This document shows positions 1 through 5,230 of a stretch of 5,230 nucleotides of DNA, in pieces. The notes beneath the pieces are model-generated. The model was not told the origin of the DNA. It did no database searches and worked only from the letters and a program-made list of their open reading frames with translations. How positions within the stretch are numbered: position 1 is the first letter of the stretch; each line of letters opens with the position of its first letter. A program made the position numbers and the translations under genes. The DNA comes from Actinomycetes bacterium (lineage in GTDB: Bacteria > Actinomycetota > Coriobacteriia > Anaerosomatales > JAJZPX01): positions 1 to 5,230 of the forward strand of contig JAJZPX010000168.1 in assembly GCA_021811025.1 (NCBI GenBank), in the 5' to 3' direction.

Positions 1-38
1 TCGGCCTGCGTCGCGCGATCGCGCATTATGACGAGCAT
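1..38 (-). CDS. N-terminus of a probable 3-deoxy-7-phosphoheptulonate (DAHP) synthase, truncated by window edge
   Basis: Only 12 full codons are visible: MLVIMRDRATQA followed by GA (Asp or Glu). The pattern of a hydrophobic first strand starting at Met1, then a short charged turn, Ala-Thr and an acidic/Gln position, matches the ferredoxin-like N-terminal domain of type I-beta DAHP synthases (for example MIVVLKPGSTEED in Thermotoga, from memory). That enzyme condenses erythrose 4-phosphate and phosphoenolpyruvate in the first shikimate-pathway step. Support comes from the strong Shine-Dalgarno and from the HisC-family gene upstream, since hisC/aroF/tyrA/aroA groupings are known in several bacteria. 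Twelve residues are too few for certainty. Confidence 0.5.
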   Translation of the reverse strand, partial: MLVIMRDRATQA

Positions 39-47
39 GTCCCAAGA

Positions 48-55
48 CCCCTTCT
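48..55 (-). promoter_or_regulatory. Strong Shine-Dalgarno of the left-edge gene
   Basis: On the minus strand AGAAGGGG sits 9 nt before the ATG at 38. It is the clearest purine-rich ribosome binding site in the window and lies in otherwise non-coding sequence. It decides the start of the partial gene, in preference to the ATG at 58 (which meets a TAA at 28-26 after ten codons) or the in-frame ATG at 26 (codon 5). Confidence 0.65.
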
Positions 56-69
56 CATGTTTCCGCGAA

Positions 70-99
70 CGGCCCGCCCGACAAGTGTGTGGCGGGCCG
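70..99 (-). terminator. Perfect 9-bp inverted repeat between hisC-like gene and downstream gene
   Basis: CGGCCCGCC (70-78) and GGCGGGCCG (91-99) pair perfectly around a 12-nt loop, 3 nt after the hisC-like stop. No T-tract follows on either strand (the minus strand continues TTCGCGGAAAC), so it is not a classical intrinsic terminator. In high-GC actinobacteria, stem-loops without U-tracts are often proposed as terminators. It could instead protect or process the mRNA between two cotranscribed genes. The structure is seen; its role is inferred. Confidence 0.45.
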
Positions 100-102
100 G
101 GC

Positions 103-1200
103 CTACAGCGATCCGAGCCGCCCGACGACCGCTTCGAACGCGGCCGCGACGGCCGGCGCGTCCTCGGCCGAGGGAACGGTCACGCGCAAGGCGTCGGCGG
201 CGCCGAAACCGCGCACGATGACGCCCTCGGCGAGGAGCGCCTCGAACGCCTCGACCGGTCTCTCCGTCACCACCCACACGAAGTTCGCTTCGCTTGGCAG
301 GTAACGGATCCCGAGCCGGTCGAAGCTCGAGTACAGGTAGGCTTTCTGCTCCTGGTTGCTCGCGCGTCTGCGCCTGACCTCAGCCTCGTCGTCGATGGAG
401 TAGTGGGCGGCCGCCTGGGCGAGCGAACTCACGTTGAACGGCTCGCGTATCGCGTCGACCGCGGCTGCCAGCGGCTTCGGGACCGCGGCGTAGCCCACGC
501 GCGCGCCCGCGAGGCCGTAGATCTTGCTGAAGGTGCGGGCGACCACGAGCGGGCGCTCGCCGTCGAACGCCTCCATCCCGTTCGGATACTCGGCGCTCGT
601 GACGAACTCGAAGTACGCCTCGTCGACGACCACGAGCACGTGCTCCGGCACCCCGGCCAGGACCTTCGCGAACGCCTCGCGGCCGTAGATCGTGCCGGTG
701 GGGTTGTTGGGGTTGCAGAGGAACATGAGCTTCGTTCGCTTGCCGACCGCCGCGAGCATCGCGTCGACGTCGTGCACGCCGTCCTTCAGCGGCACGGGGA
801 CGGCGGTGACCCCGAACGTCCCGCACACCATGGGGTAGACCACGAAGCTCGGCCACGCGTACACGACCTCGTCGCCCGGCGTGAGGACCGCCTGCGCGAT
901 CAGCCGCAGGAGCTCGTTGCTGCCCGCCCCGACCACGACCTCCTCGGCCGAGATCCCGAGCCCGGAGGCGAGCTTCCGGCGGAGCGCGCGGGAGGAGCCG
1001 TCCGGGTAGCGGTTCAGCCGCGGGGCTATGGAGGCGATCGCGGCGACGGCCGACGGGAACGGGCCGTACGGCGACTCGTTGCTGGAGAGCTTGATCACCC
1101 GCTCCCGCCCGGTGCGCTCGCGCACCTCGCTCGCGCGCAGGCCGGGCCGGTACGGCTCAAGCCCCGCGAGATCGGGTCGGATGATGGCGTCCCAGGACAT
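103..1200 (-). CDS. hisC: Histidinol-phosphate/aromatic aminotransferase (HisC family, PLP-dependent)
   Basis: This fold-type I PLP aminotransferase of 365 residues has the usual HisC length. Landmarks are KLSSNESPYGP (37-47), NRYPDGSSRALR (63-74), GAGSNELL (91-98, cofactor-phosphate loop), WPSFVVYPM (116-124), FLCNPNNPTGT (160-170), VVVDEAYFEF (190-199), RTFSKIYGLAGARVGY (222-237) with PLP lysine Lys226, EPFNVSSLAQ, and LRVTVPS with Arg339 as the likely carboxylate clamp. HisC enzymes convert imidazole-acetol phosphate to histidinol phosphate with glutamate, and several also transaminate phenylpyruvate and hydroxyphenylpyruvate. The next gene downstream looks like DAHP synthase, so an aromatic role is plausible. 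Being next to cob genes might invite a cobD (threonine-phosphate decarboxylase) label, but the motifs read as HisC. The ATG at 1200 has GGAG 9 nt upstream. The cobC stop is 69 nt away. Confidence 0.9.
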   Translation of the reverse strand: MSWDAIIRPDLAGLEPYRPGLRASEVRERTGRERVIKLSSNESPYGPFPSAVAAIASIAPRLNRYPDGSSRALRRKLASGLGISAEEVVVGAGSNELLRLIAQAVLTPGDEVVYAWPSFVVYPMVCGTFGVTAVPVPLKDGVHDVDAMLAAVGKRTKLMFLCNPNNPTGTIYGREAFAKVLAGVPEHVLVVVDEAYFEFVTSAEYPNGMEAFDGERPLVVARTFSKIYGLAGARVGYAAVPKPLAAAVDAIREPFNVSSLAQAAAHYSIDDEAEVRRRRASNQEQKAYLYSSFDRLGIRYLPSEANFVWVVTERPVEAFEALLAEGVIVRGFGAADALRVTVPSAEDAPAVAAAFEAVVGRLGSL

Positions 1201-1232
1201 GCGGCGCGGCTCCAGTGGGAGGATGTCCGGTG

Positions 1233-1262
1233 ATTGTGCCTGAAAGCGCGCGAGGCGCGCAA
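1233..1262 (-). promoter_or_regulatory. Weak sigma70-like promoter candidate upstream of the hisC-like gene
   Basis: On the minus strand TTGCGC (1262-1257) is followed after 18 nt by CACAAT (1238-1233). This is one of the few A/T-containing stretches in the window, and it would give a leader of roughly 25-30 nt before the ATG at 1200. The match to consensus is partial and it overlaps the hairpin at 1246-1260, so this is only a candidate. Confidence 0.2.
1246..1260 (-). terminator. Possible weak terminator hairpin after cobC
   Basis: A GCGCGC-CTC-GCGCGC inverted repeat (6-bp stem, 3-nt loop) lies 10 nt past the cobC stop, followed on the minus strand by only three T residues. It could end the cob transcript or merely slow it. 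In DNA this GC-rich, short GC stems also arise by chance, and the repeated GCGC makes pairing slip-prone. Confidence is therefore low, and read-through into the aminotransferase gene is quite possible. Confidence 0.25.
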
Positions 1263-1269
1263 GCTGGCG

Positions 1270-1917
1270 CTACGTGACGTCCCGGCGCGCCTCGGTGCCG
1301 AGCTCCCACGGGGTCTCCCCCGGCACGAGGCCGAACGTCCGCAGGGTGCCGTAGCTTTCCTGCAGCGTCATCGTGGCGATGGACGCGGGCGGGATCGAGA
1401 AGCGCCAGGCTCTCGAGGGCTCGAGGTCGAGGAAGGTGACGACGAGCCCGCGAAAGACGCCCCCGTGCGTCACGACGGCCACGCGACCGGGCCCGGCGAG
1501 GATGGCGCTCGCCGCCCGCCCGAGCCGCACGCCGAACTCGCCCCACGTCTCGCCGCCCCCGAACGGGCGGGCGTCGGCGGGCCCGCCGAGGAAGTCCATC
1601 GGGATGCCGTGGCGGTGCGCCTCCTCGTACGTCAGCCCCTCGGCGTGCCCGAAGTCGATCTCGGTGAGGTCCTCATCGACGGCGAGGGGGACGCCTCGCG
1701 CCGCGACGGCCTCCGCCACCGTGCGCGCCCGGCCGATCGGCGAGCTGCGAACCGCGTCCGGCCGCCACGCGGCGATAGCGGCGGCCAGAGCGGCCTTCTG
1801 TCGCTCGCCGCGCTCCGTGAACGGCGAGTCGCCTCGGCCGATGTAGAGCCGCTCGACGTTCGCCTCCACCTCCGGGTGCCGCGCGAGCAGCAGCTCGACG
1901 ACGTGCGGCTCGCTCAC
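1270..1917 (-). CDS. cobC: Alpha-ribazole phosphatase-like histidine phosphatase
   Basis: This is a histidine-phosphatase (phosphoglycerate-mutase-like) family protein of 215 residues. CobC removes the 5'-phosphate from alpha-ribazole phosphate or cobalamin 5'-phosphate, the last chemical step of nucleotide-loop assembly. The catalytic motif is LLLARHPEVEAN (9-20) with nucleophile His14; the usual RHG is RHP here. Other landmarks are SSPIGRARTVAEAV (58-71), the acid in DLTEIDFGHAEG (83-94, Glu86), FGGGETW (119-125, like the GGES motif of CobC) and VVTHGG (148-153, second catalytic His151). I start it at the GTG at 1917, which overlaps the cobS TGA as GTGA and has AGGGG 10 nt upstream; no ATG lies near. 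The open frame upstream is a cobS shadow. The family is broad, so the CobC role rests mainly on operon position. Confidence 0.88.
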   Translation of the reverse strand: MSEPHVVELLLARHPEVEANVERLYIGRGDSPFTERGERQKAALAAAIAAWRPDAVRSSPIGRARTVAEAVAARGVPLAVDEDLTEIDFGHAEGLTYEEAHRHGIPMDFLGGPADARPFGGGETWGEFGVRLGRAASAILAGPGRVAVVTHGGVFRGLVVTFLDLEPSRAWRFSIPPASIATMTLQESYGTLRTFGLVPGETPWELGTEARRDVT

Positions 1918-2693
1918 GATGCCAGCGCCCCTGCCGCGAGAACGATCGTCTCCACCGCGAGCACGGCGGCGCCGAAGAGGTCCCCGGTCATCCCGCCCAC
2001 GCTGCGGGCGAGCGCGCGCGGGACCGCCACGGCCGCGGCGACGCCGATGCCGAGCGTCGCGAAGAAGGGCACGCGCGGCGCGGTGAGCAGCCCGAGCGCC
2101 GGCAGCGCCGCGACCGCGAGCGCGGTGACGGCGACCGCGTACGCGTTCGGCCTTCCCGCGGCGGCGAGCCCGAGGCCGTCGCCGCGCGCGGGCGGGAGCG
2201 TCCACGCGGCGAGCGAGGCGGCCGCGCGACCGAGGACGGGCGCGAGCACGAGGACCCACACGGCTCCGCGCTCGAGGGCGGCGGCGGCGGAGGAGGCCTG
2301 CACGAGTGCGGTGAGCGCGACGGCCGTCGCCGCGAAGCTGCCGATGCGGCTGTCGCGCATGATCTCCAGCCTTCGCTTCCGGTCGTGCGACCCGAAGAGC
2401 GCGTCCGCGCTGTCCGCGAGCCCGTCCCAGTGCAGGAAGCGCGTCGTGACGGCCCAAGCGCTCACGACGAGAGCGCCGCCGAGCAGCCACGCCGTGACGG
2501 CGGACCGCCCGACGTACGACAGGCCCCACTCCAGCAGGACGGCCTCGCCGCCCAGGAGCCACCCCACCCAGGCGTAGTAGCCGACGGCGTCGGGCGCGCC
2601 GTGCTCGGGCCATTCCGCCGTGACCGGCAGCAGGGTGAGGAAGCCGAGCGCGAGCGCGAGGTCGCGCAGCGGGCGCGGGCGGGCGGGCCTCAT
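1914..2693 (-). CDS. cobS: Adenosylcobinamide-GDP ribazoletransferase (cobalamin synthase)
   Basis: CobS is the polytopic membrane enzyme that joins adenosylcobinamide-GDP to alpha-ribazole (or its 5'-phosphate) to yield adenosylcobalamin (5'-phosphate). It has 259 residues, typical for the family. Motifs are GFLTLLPV (17-24), the metal/substrate motif HWDGLADSADALFGS (88-102), MRDSRIGSFA (112-121) and GGMTGDLFGA (233-242). About seven hydrophobic segments are visible by eye, near 41-59, 64-84, 118-139, 143-165, 183-205, 208-225 and 238-257. The Arg/Pro-rich N-terminus (MRPARPRPLRD) fits a cytoplasmic anchor. I chose the ATG at 2693 because it forms an ATGA overlap with the cobT stop and has GAGG 7 nt upstream. 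The open frame extends further upstream only as a shadow of cobT. Confidence 0.96.
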   Translation of the reverse strand: MRPARPRPLRDLALALGFLTLLPVTAEWPEHGAPDAVGYYAWVGWLLGGEAVLLEWGLSYVGRSAVTAWLLGGALVVSAWAVTTRFLHWDGLADSADALFGSHDRKRRLEIMRDSRIGSFAATAVALTALVQASSAAAALERGAVWVLVLAPVLGRAAASLAAWTLPPARGDGLGLAAAGRPNAYAVAVTALAVAALPALGLLTAPRVPFFATLGIGVAAAVAVPRALARSVGGMTGDLFGAAVLAVETIVLAAGALAS

Positions 2694-3757
2694 GCGCGCG
2701 CCTCGCTCACGCCGGCCTCGGCGAACGTCCGCATGCCGCTCATGACGCGGCACGCCGCGTCGACGATCCCCATCGCGAGAGCTGCGCCGGAGCCCTCGCC
2801 GAGGCGCATGTCGAGGTCGAGCACCGGCTGCAGGTCGAGCGCGCACAGCACGCGCGCGTGCCCGGGCTCGGCCGATCTGTGGGATGCGAACAGGTAGTCG
2901 CGGACGGCCGGGGCCATACGCAGGGCGGCGAGCGCCGCGGCGCCGGAGATGAAGCCGTCGGCGACGACGCAAACGCCCGTCGCTGCCGATCCGAGCACCA
3001 CGCCGGCAAGTCCGGCGATCTCGAGCCCGCCGACGGCCGCCAGTGCGCCGAGGGAATCCGCGGGGTCCGGCCGGTTGACCGCGAGGGCCAGCCGCACGAC
3101 AGCCTCCTTGCGCGCCATGCCTTCGGCGTCAAGCCCCGTCCCCGGGCCGACGACCCCGGATGCGTCGCACTCGCACAGGACCGCGGCGAGCGCCGACGCG
3201 GCCGTGCTGTTGCCGATGCCCATCTCGCCGGCGCCGATGAGCGTCGCGCCGGCGCGGGCGGCCTCGGCAGCCAGCTCGGCGCCCACGAGGACCGCGGCGG
3301 CGGCCTCCTCGCGCTTCATCGCGGGGCCGGCGGTCATGTCCGCGGTCCCGCGTGCGATCTTGCGCCTCAGCAGGCCGGGCAGCTCGGGCAGGGCCGACGC
3401 GACACCGACGTCGACGAGCCTGATGTCCGCGCCGCACCAGCGGGCGAGCTGGGAGATGGCGGCCCCGCCCGAGGCGAAGTTGGCGACCATCTGCGCGGTG
3501 ACCTCCTGCGGGTACGGCGAGACGCCGTGCTTTGCGACGCCGTGGTCGCCCGCCATCAGCACGATCGTCTTGTCCTCGACCGACGGCGTCACCGTCCGCT
3601 GCACGGTCGCGACCTTCGCAGCGAGTGCCTCCAGCCGGCCGAGGCTTCGCGGCGGCTTCGTGAGCGCGTCGAGGCGCTCCCACGCGCGTTCGTGCCACGC
3701 CGGATCGGTCGGCGCCACGCGCGCCGCGAGGGCGGACACGCGGTCCTCGGGCGTCAT
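2690..3757 (-). CDS. cobT: Nicotinate-nucleotide--dimethylbenzimidazole phosphoribosyltransferase
   Basis: CobT activates the lower-ligand base. It transfers phosphoribose from nicotinate mononucleotide to 5,6-dimethylbenzimidazole (or another base) to give alpha-ribazole 5'-phosphate. The 355 residues match the family's usual length of about 350. Visible hallmarks are LDALTKPPRSLGRLE (29-43), VLMAGDHGVAKHGVSPYPQE (66-85), NFASGGAAI (93-101), MTAGPAMKREEA, GEMGIGNSTAAS, and the C-terminal RLGEGSGAALA. Glu321 in that last motif corresponds to the catalytic Glu317 of the Salmonella enzyme. The ATG at 3757 lies 3 nt after the cobU stop and is preceded by GAGGGG 8 nt away. The TGA stop overlaps the cobS ATG. 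The true base specificity cannot be read from sequence, and no DMB-synthesis gene (bluB, bza) is visible here. Confidence 0.97.
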   Translation of the reverse strand: MTPEDRVSALAARVAPTDPAWHERAWERLDALTKPPRSLGRLEALAAKVATVQRTVTPSVEDKTIVLMAGDHGVAKHGVSPYPQEVTAQMVANFASGGAAISQLARWCGADIRLVDVGVASALPELPGLLRRKIARGTADMTAGPAMKREEAAAAVLVGAELAAEAARAGATLIGAGEMGIGNSTAASALAAVLCECDASGVVGPGTGLDAEGMARKEAVVRLALAVNRPDPADSLGALAAVGGLEIAGLAGVVLGSAATGVCVVADGFISGAAALAALRMAPAVRDYLFASHRSAEPGHARVLCALDLQPVLDLDMRLGEGSGAALAMGIVDAACRVMSGMRTFAEAGVSEARA

Positions 3758-3760
3758 CCG

Positions 3761-4357
3761 CTACCCCTCGCCCGGCCAGGAAGCATCGCCCTGCAGGGCG
3801 TCGAGATCGAGCAGGCGCCCCGCCACCGCGAGATACGCCGCGTCGGCGGCGTCGACGAGGCGGCGGTTCGCCCGGCCGAGGACGTCGCGGAACAGCCGCG
3901 CGTCGGGGAACGCGGGCACGATGCCGCTGCCCACCTCGTTCGTGACGATGACCGTGTCCGCCCGTCGCGCGACGAGCCAGTCGACGAGCGCGTCCACCGC
4001 CACGCCGACGTCGGTCTCGGTCTGCTCGCTCACGACGTCGTCGGCGCGCGCGGTCTCCGCGTGCAGCCCGAACACCGCGCCCACCATCTGCGAGACGAGC
4101 GTCCCCAGGCAATCCAGCAGCAGGCACGCGTCCTCCGGCACGTCGACCGTCCACGTCATTCCCTCGTGGACCTCGATGGTGCGGAAGCCCGCGGGGCGGT
4201 CTCCGCGGTGCCTGAGGACGCGGCGCGCCATCTCCTGGTCCTCCGGCGTGTGGGCGGCCACCACCACGGTCGCTTCCGAGTACTTCGAGGCGACCAGCCG
4301 CTGGGCCGCAGACGACTTGCCGCTTCGCGCGCCACCCGTGATCACGACGAGGCTCAT
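3761..4357 (-). CDS. cobU: Adenosylcobinamide kinase / adenosylcobinamide-phosphate guanylyltransferase
   Basis: This bifunctional cytosolic enzyme phosphorylates adenosylcobinamide and then transfers GMP to give adenosylcobinamide-GDP, the activated half for cobalamin synthesis. It has 198 residues, close to the family's 180-200. Residues 7-15 (TGGARSGKS) form the P-loop with the CobU-specific GGARSGKS signature. EDQEMARRVLRHRGDRP at 39-55 is the guanylylation region, LLLDCLGTLVSQM at 79-91 is Walker B-like, and VTNEVGSGIVP at 138-148 is diagnostic. In Salmonella CobU the GMP is carried by His46 of a His-His pair. By my from-memory alignment that position is Arg49 here and only the next residue, His50, is histidine. 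The ATG at 4357 overlaps the upstream TGA (ATGA). AAGGA lies 10 nt before the start, so coupled translation is likely. Confidence 0.96.
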   Translation of the reverse strand: MSLVVITGGARSGKSSAAQRLVASKYSEATVVVAAHTPEDQEMARRVLRHRGDRPAGFRTIEVHEGMTWTVDVPEDACLLLDCLGTLVSQMVGAVFGLHAETARADDVVSEQTETDVGVAVDALVDWLVARRADTVIVTNEVGSGIVPAFPDARLFRDVLGRANRRLVDAADAAYLAVAGRLLDLDALQGDASWPGEG

Positions 4358-5230
4358 CCTCCCAGCATCCTTTCCAGCGCCGGCAGCACCTGCGCGTCGT
4401 CCGCCACCGCGACAGCGCCGAGGCTGGCCGCTCGCGCCAGGTAGCGCCGCGCTTCGCCGCGGGCGAAATCCCGCTCCTCGTGAGCGTCCACCACGATGAG
4501 CGGCCTGCCCGCCTCCACCGCCGCGCGCAGGTTCGCCAGGTTCGCGGTCCCGAAAGGCGTAGCTCCCACCACGATCGCCTCGGCCTCCGACGCCAGCCGC
4601 CGCACTCGGCGGAAGGCGGTGTCGTCGACGATGCCGAACGCCGGCAGGTCGACGCGCGGCAGGCCGAGCGCCTCCGCCACCGCCTGGTCGGTATCTCCCC
4701 GGTTCAGCGCGCCACACGACACGTCGTAGCCATTGAGAACGAGCGAGCGCAGCAGCGCCGCGCCGGTCGAAGCGCCGGAGATCACCAGGACGCGCGGCCC
4801 GCGACGGCCGACGGCGAGCGCCTCGTCGCGCAGGACGGGCGTCACCGAGACCGCACCGGTGACCACGTCGGTCCCGACCACCGCTCGCACGCGGAAGACG
4901 TCCGCCACGAGCTGGGGCGTGAGCACCTTTGCGGGACGCCCTGCCGCGCGCAGCCCGCCGCCCGCCACCACGGCGAGGCGGTCGGCGTAGCGAGCCGCGA
5001 GCGCGAGGTCGTGGAAGACAGCGAGGACCGCGAGGCCCTCTGCCGCGAGCGAGCGCACGAGGTCGAGCACCATGAGGGCGTGATCGATGTCGAGGTGGCT
5101 GGTTGGCTCGTCGAGGAGCAGCACGCGCGGTTCCTGCGCGAGCGCCTGCGCGAGCGTCGCTCGCTGCAGGTCGCCGCCCGACAGCGTGTCGACTCGCACG
5201 TCGGCGAGGCGCTGCGTGTCCGTCAGCGCG
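4354..5230 (-). CDS. Corrinoid/iron-chelate ABC importer ATPase with extra C-terminal domain (5' end missing)
   Basis: This is the ATPase subunit of a BtuCDF/FecBCDE-type importer, which powers uptake of corrinoid or siderophore at the cytoplasmic membrane. The frame runs off the right edge, so the Walker A region is not seen; 291 residues are visible. In fragment numbering I see the ABC signature LSGGD at 16-20 (usually LSGGE or LSGGQ), Walker B plus D-loop LLLDEPTSHLD at 37-47, and the H-loop histidine in VFHD at 73. The ATPase core ends near residue 140. From about 145 to 291 a separate alpha/beta-looking domain follows, opening with VLVISGASTG and containing GALNRGDTD and an IVVDAHEERDF stretch. 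A GTG at 5199 is in frame but is only an internal valine, since family-like residues precede it. The stop overlaps the cobU start as ATGA. The adjacent cob genes favour a corrinoid substrate; the iron-chelate alternative remains open. Confidence 0.9.
   Translation of the reverse strand, partial: ALTDTQRLADVRVDTLSGGDLQRATLAQALAQEPRVLLLDEPTSHLDIDHALMVLDLVRSLAAEGLAVLAVFHDLALAARYADRLAVVAGGGLRAAGRPAKVLTPQLVADVFRVRAVVGTDVVTGAVSVTPVLRDEALAVGRRGPRVLVISGASTGAALLRSLVLNGYDVSCGALNRGDTDQAVAEALGLPRVDLPAFGIVDDTAFRRVRRLASEAEAIVVGATPFGTANLANLRAAVEAGRPLIVVDAHEERDFARGEARRYLARAASLGAVAVADDAQVLPALERMLGG
4357..4797 (-). other. Uncharacterised C-terminal domain of the ABC ATPase
   Basis: This covers about 147 residues after the ABC core. 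The pattern looks Rossmann-like: a hydrophobic strand then a glycine-rich turn (RVLVISGASTGAAL), a helix, a second strand with VSCGALNRGDTD, LPAFGIVDD, a strand IVVGATPFG, and a strand PLIVVDAHEERDF. No Walker A (GxxxxGKS/T) is visible in it. Standard BtuD or FecE proteins end at about 250-270 residues and lack this part. I recall similar extensions on ATPases from anaerobic bacteria and archaea, but I know of no assigned function. A ligand-sensing or regulatory role for the importer is inference only. Confidence 0.6.

Larger units (their letters stand above)
1201..1269. other. Intergenic gap separating the cob operon from the aromatic/histidine gene
   Basis: This is the only gap longer than a few bases within the gene run from 5230 to 103. 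It contains the GC hairpin at 1246-1260, a weak promoter candidate and the GGAG ribosome binding site of the aminotransferase. At 69 nt it allows either a new transcription unit or continued read-through. I see no riboswitch or operator in it. Confidence 0.7.

Noticed and set aside
13..24. 12-bp palindrome GCGCGATCGCGC containing the cyanobacterial HIP1 core GCGATCGC
   Set aside because: It occurs once, lies inside the left-edge reading frame (Arg-Asp-Arg codons) and is expected occasionally in GC-rich DNA. It is not evidence for an operator or for cyanobacterial origin.
103..1200. Assignment of the aminotransferase as CobD (threonine-phosphate decarboxylase) because of the cob neighbours
   Set aside because: The N-terminal KLSSNESPYGP, WPSFVVYP, HDVDAML and C-terminal LRVTVPS patterns read as HisC. 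It is also outside the coupled operon, and a probable aromatic-pathway gene follows it.
28..1233. Long plus-strand open frame of 401 codons opposite the hisC-like gene
   Set aside because: Its translation is Arg/Ala/His-rich low-complexity sequence with no family motifs. It mirrors a well-supported minus-strand gene, as expected from GC-biased third positions.
1201..1269. Possible cobalamin riboswitch or T-box in the intergenic gap
   Set aside because: At 69 nt it is far too short for either, and no B12-box-like or T-box-like sequence is visible.
1234..2577. Plus-strand open frame of 447 codons opposite cobC and cobS
   Set aside because: It has an Ala/Arg/Pro/Ser-rich composition and spans two clear genes and their junction. 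It is an antisense shadow.
1918..2613. N-terminal extension of the cobC frame to position 2613
   Set aside because: This is Arg-rich shadow of cobS. The phosphatase fold starts right after the GTG at 1917.
2660..2693. Short GGGCGCGGGCGGGCGG repeat-like run near the start of cobS
   Set aside because: It is explained by the Arg/Pro codons of the N-terminus MRPARPRP, with no true tandem repeat unit beyond codon repetition.
2858..4499. Two overlapping plus-strand open frames of more than 500 codons opposite cobT and cobU
   Set aside because: Both cover the same DNA in different frames, lack recognisable motifs and cross gene boundaries. They are products of about 70% GC.
4358..4717. 120-codon N-terminal extension of the cobU frame
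   Set aside because: It is Gly/Arg-rich shadow sequence of the ABC ATPase gene. The conserved CobU N-terminus begins exactly at the ATG at 4357, with a ribosome binding site and ATGA overlap.

Overview
This 5.2 kb window is very GC-rich (about 70% by eye, with G/C at most third codon positions). Every gene I can support is on the minus strand, so transcription runs from right to left. The base composition, GTG start use and gene content suggest a high-GC bacterium, most likely an actinobacterial or Coriobacteriia-like lineage with anaerobe-type corrinoid salvage. That placement is an inference from style and context, because there is no rRNA or other marker here.

From right to left, positions 5230 to 1270 hold a tightly packed corrinoid uptake and cobalamin-completion operon. 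It begins with the 3' part of a BtuD/FecE-type ABC importer ATPase carrying an extra C-terminal domain of about 147 residues. Then come cobU (cobinamide kinase/guanylyltransferase), cobT (lower-base phosphoribosyltransferase), cobS (cobalamin synthase) and a cobC-like phosphatase that starts with GTG. The junctions are ATGA (4-nt overlap), a 3-nt gap, ATGA, and GTGA, so translation is probably coupled along the operon. Together cobU, cobT, cobS and cobC form a complete nucleotide-loop-assembly module. This would turn imported or newly made adenosylcobinamide into adenosylcobalamin. No ring-synthesis gene, adenosyltransferase or cobalamin riboswitch is visible; a riboswitch, if present, would lie upstream of the operon and beyond the right edge.

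After a 69-bp gap (1201-1269) with a weak hairpin and a weak promoter candidate, a HisC-family aminotransferase occupies 103-1200. A 64-bp gap with a perfect 9-bp inverted repeat follows. At the left edge (38-1) are the first 12 codons of a gene whose N-terminus resembles type I DAHP synthase (aroF/aroG-like), preceded by a strong Shine-Dalgarno. This suggests that the hisC-like gene opens an aromatic amino acid gene set. It would then be neither a cobalamin gene (cobD) nor necessarily a histidine gene.

Most of the window is well-known metabolism. The points most worth a second look are the uncharacterised C-terminal domain on the ABC ATPase, the shifted histidine at the nucleotidylation site of CobU, and the hisC/DAHP-synthase pairing next to the cob operon.
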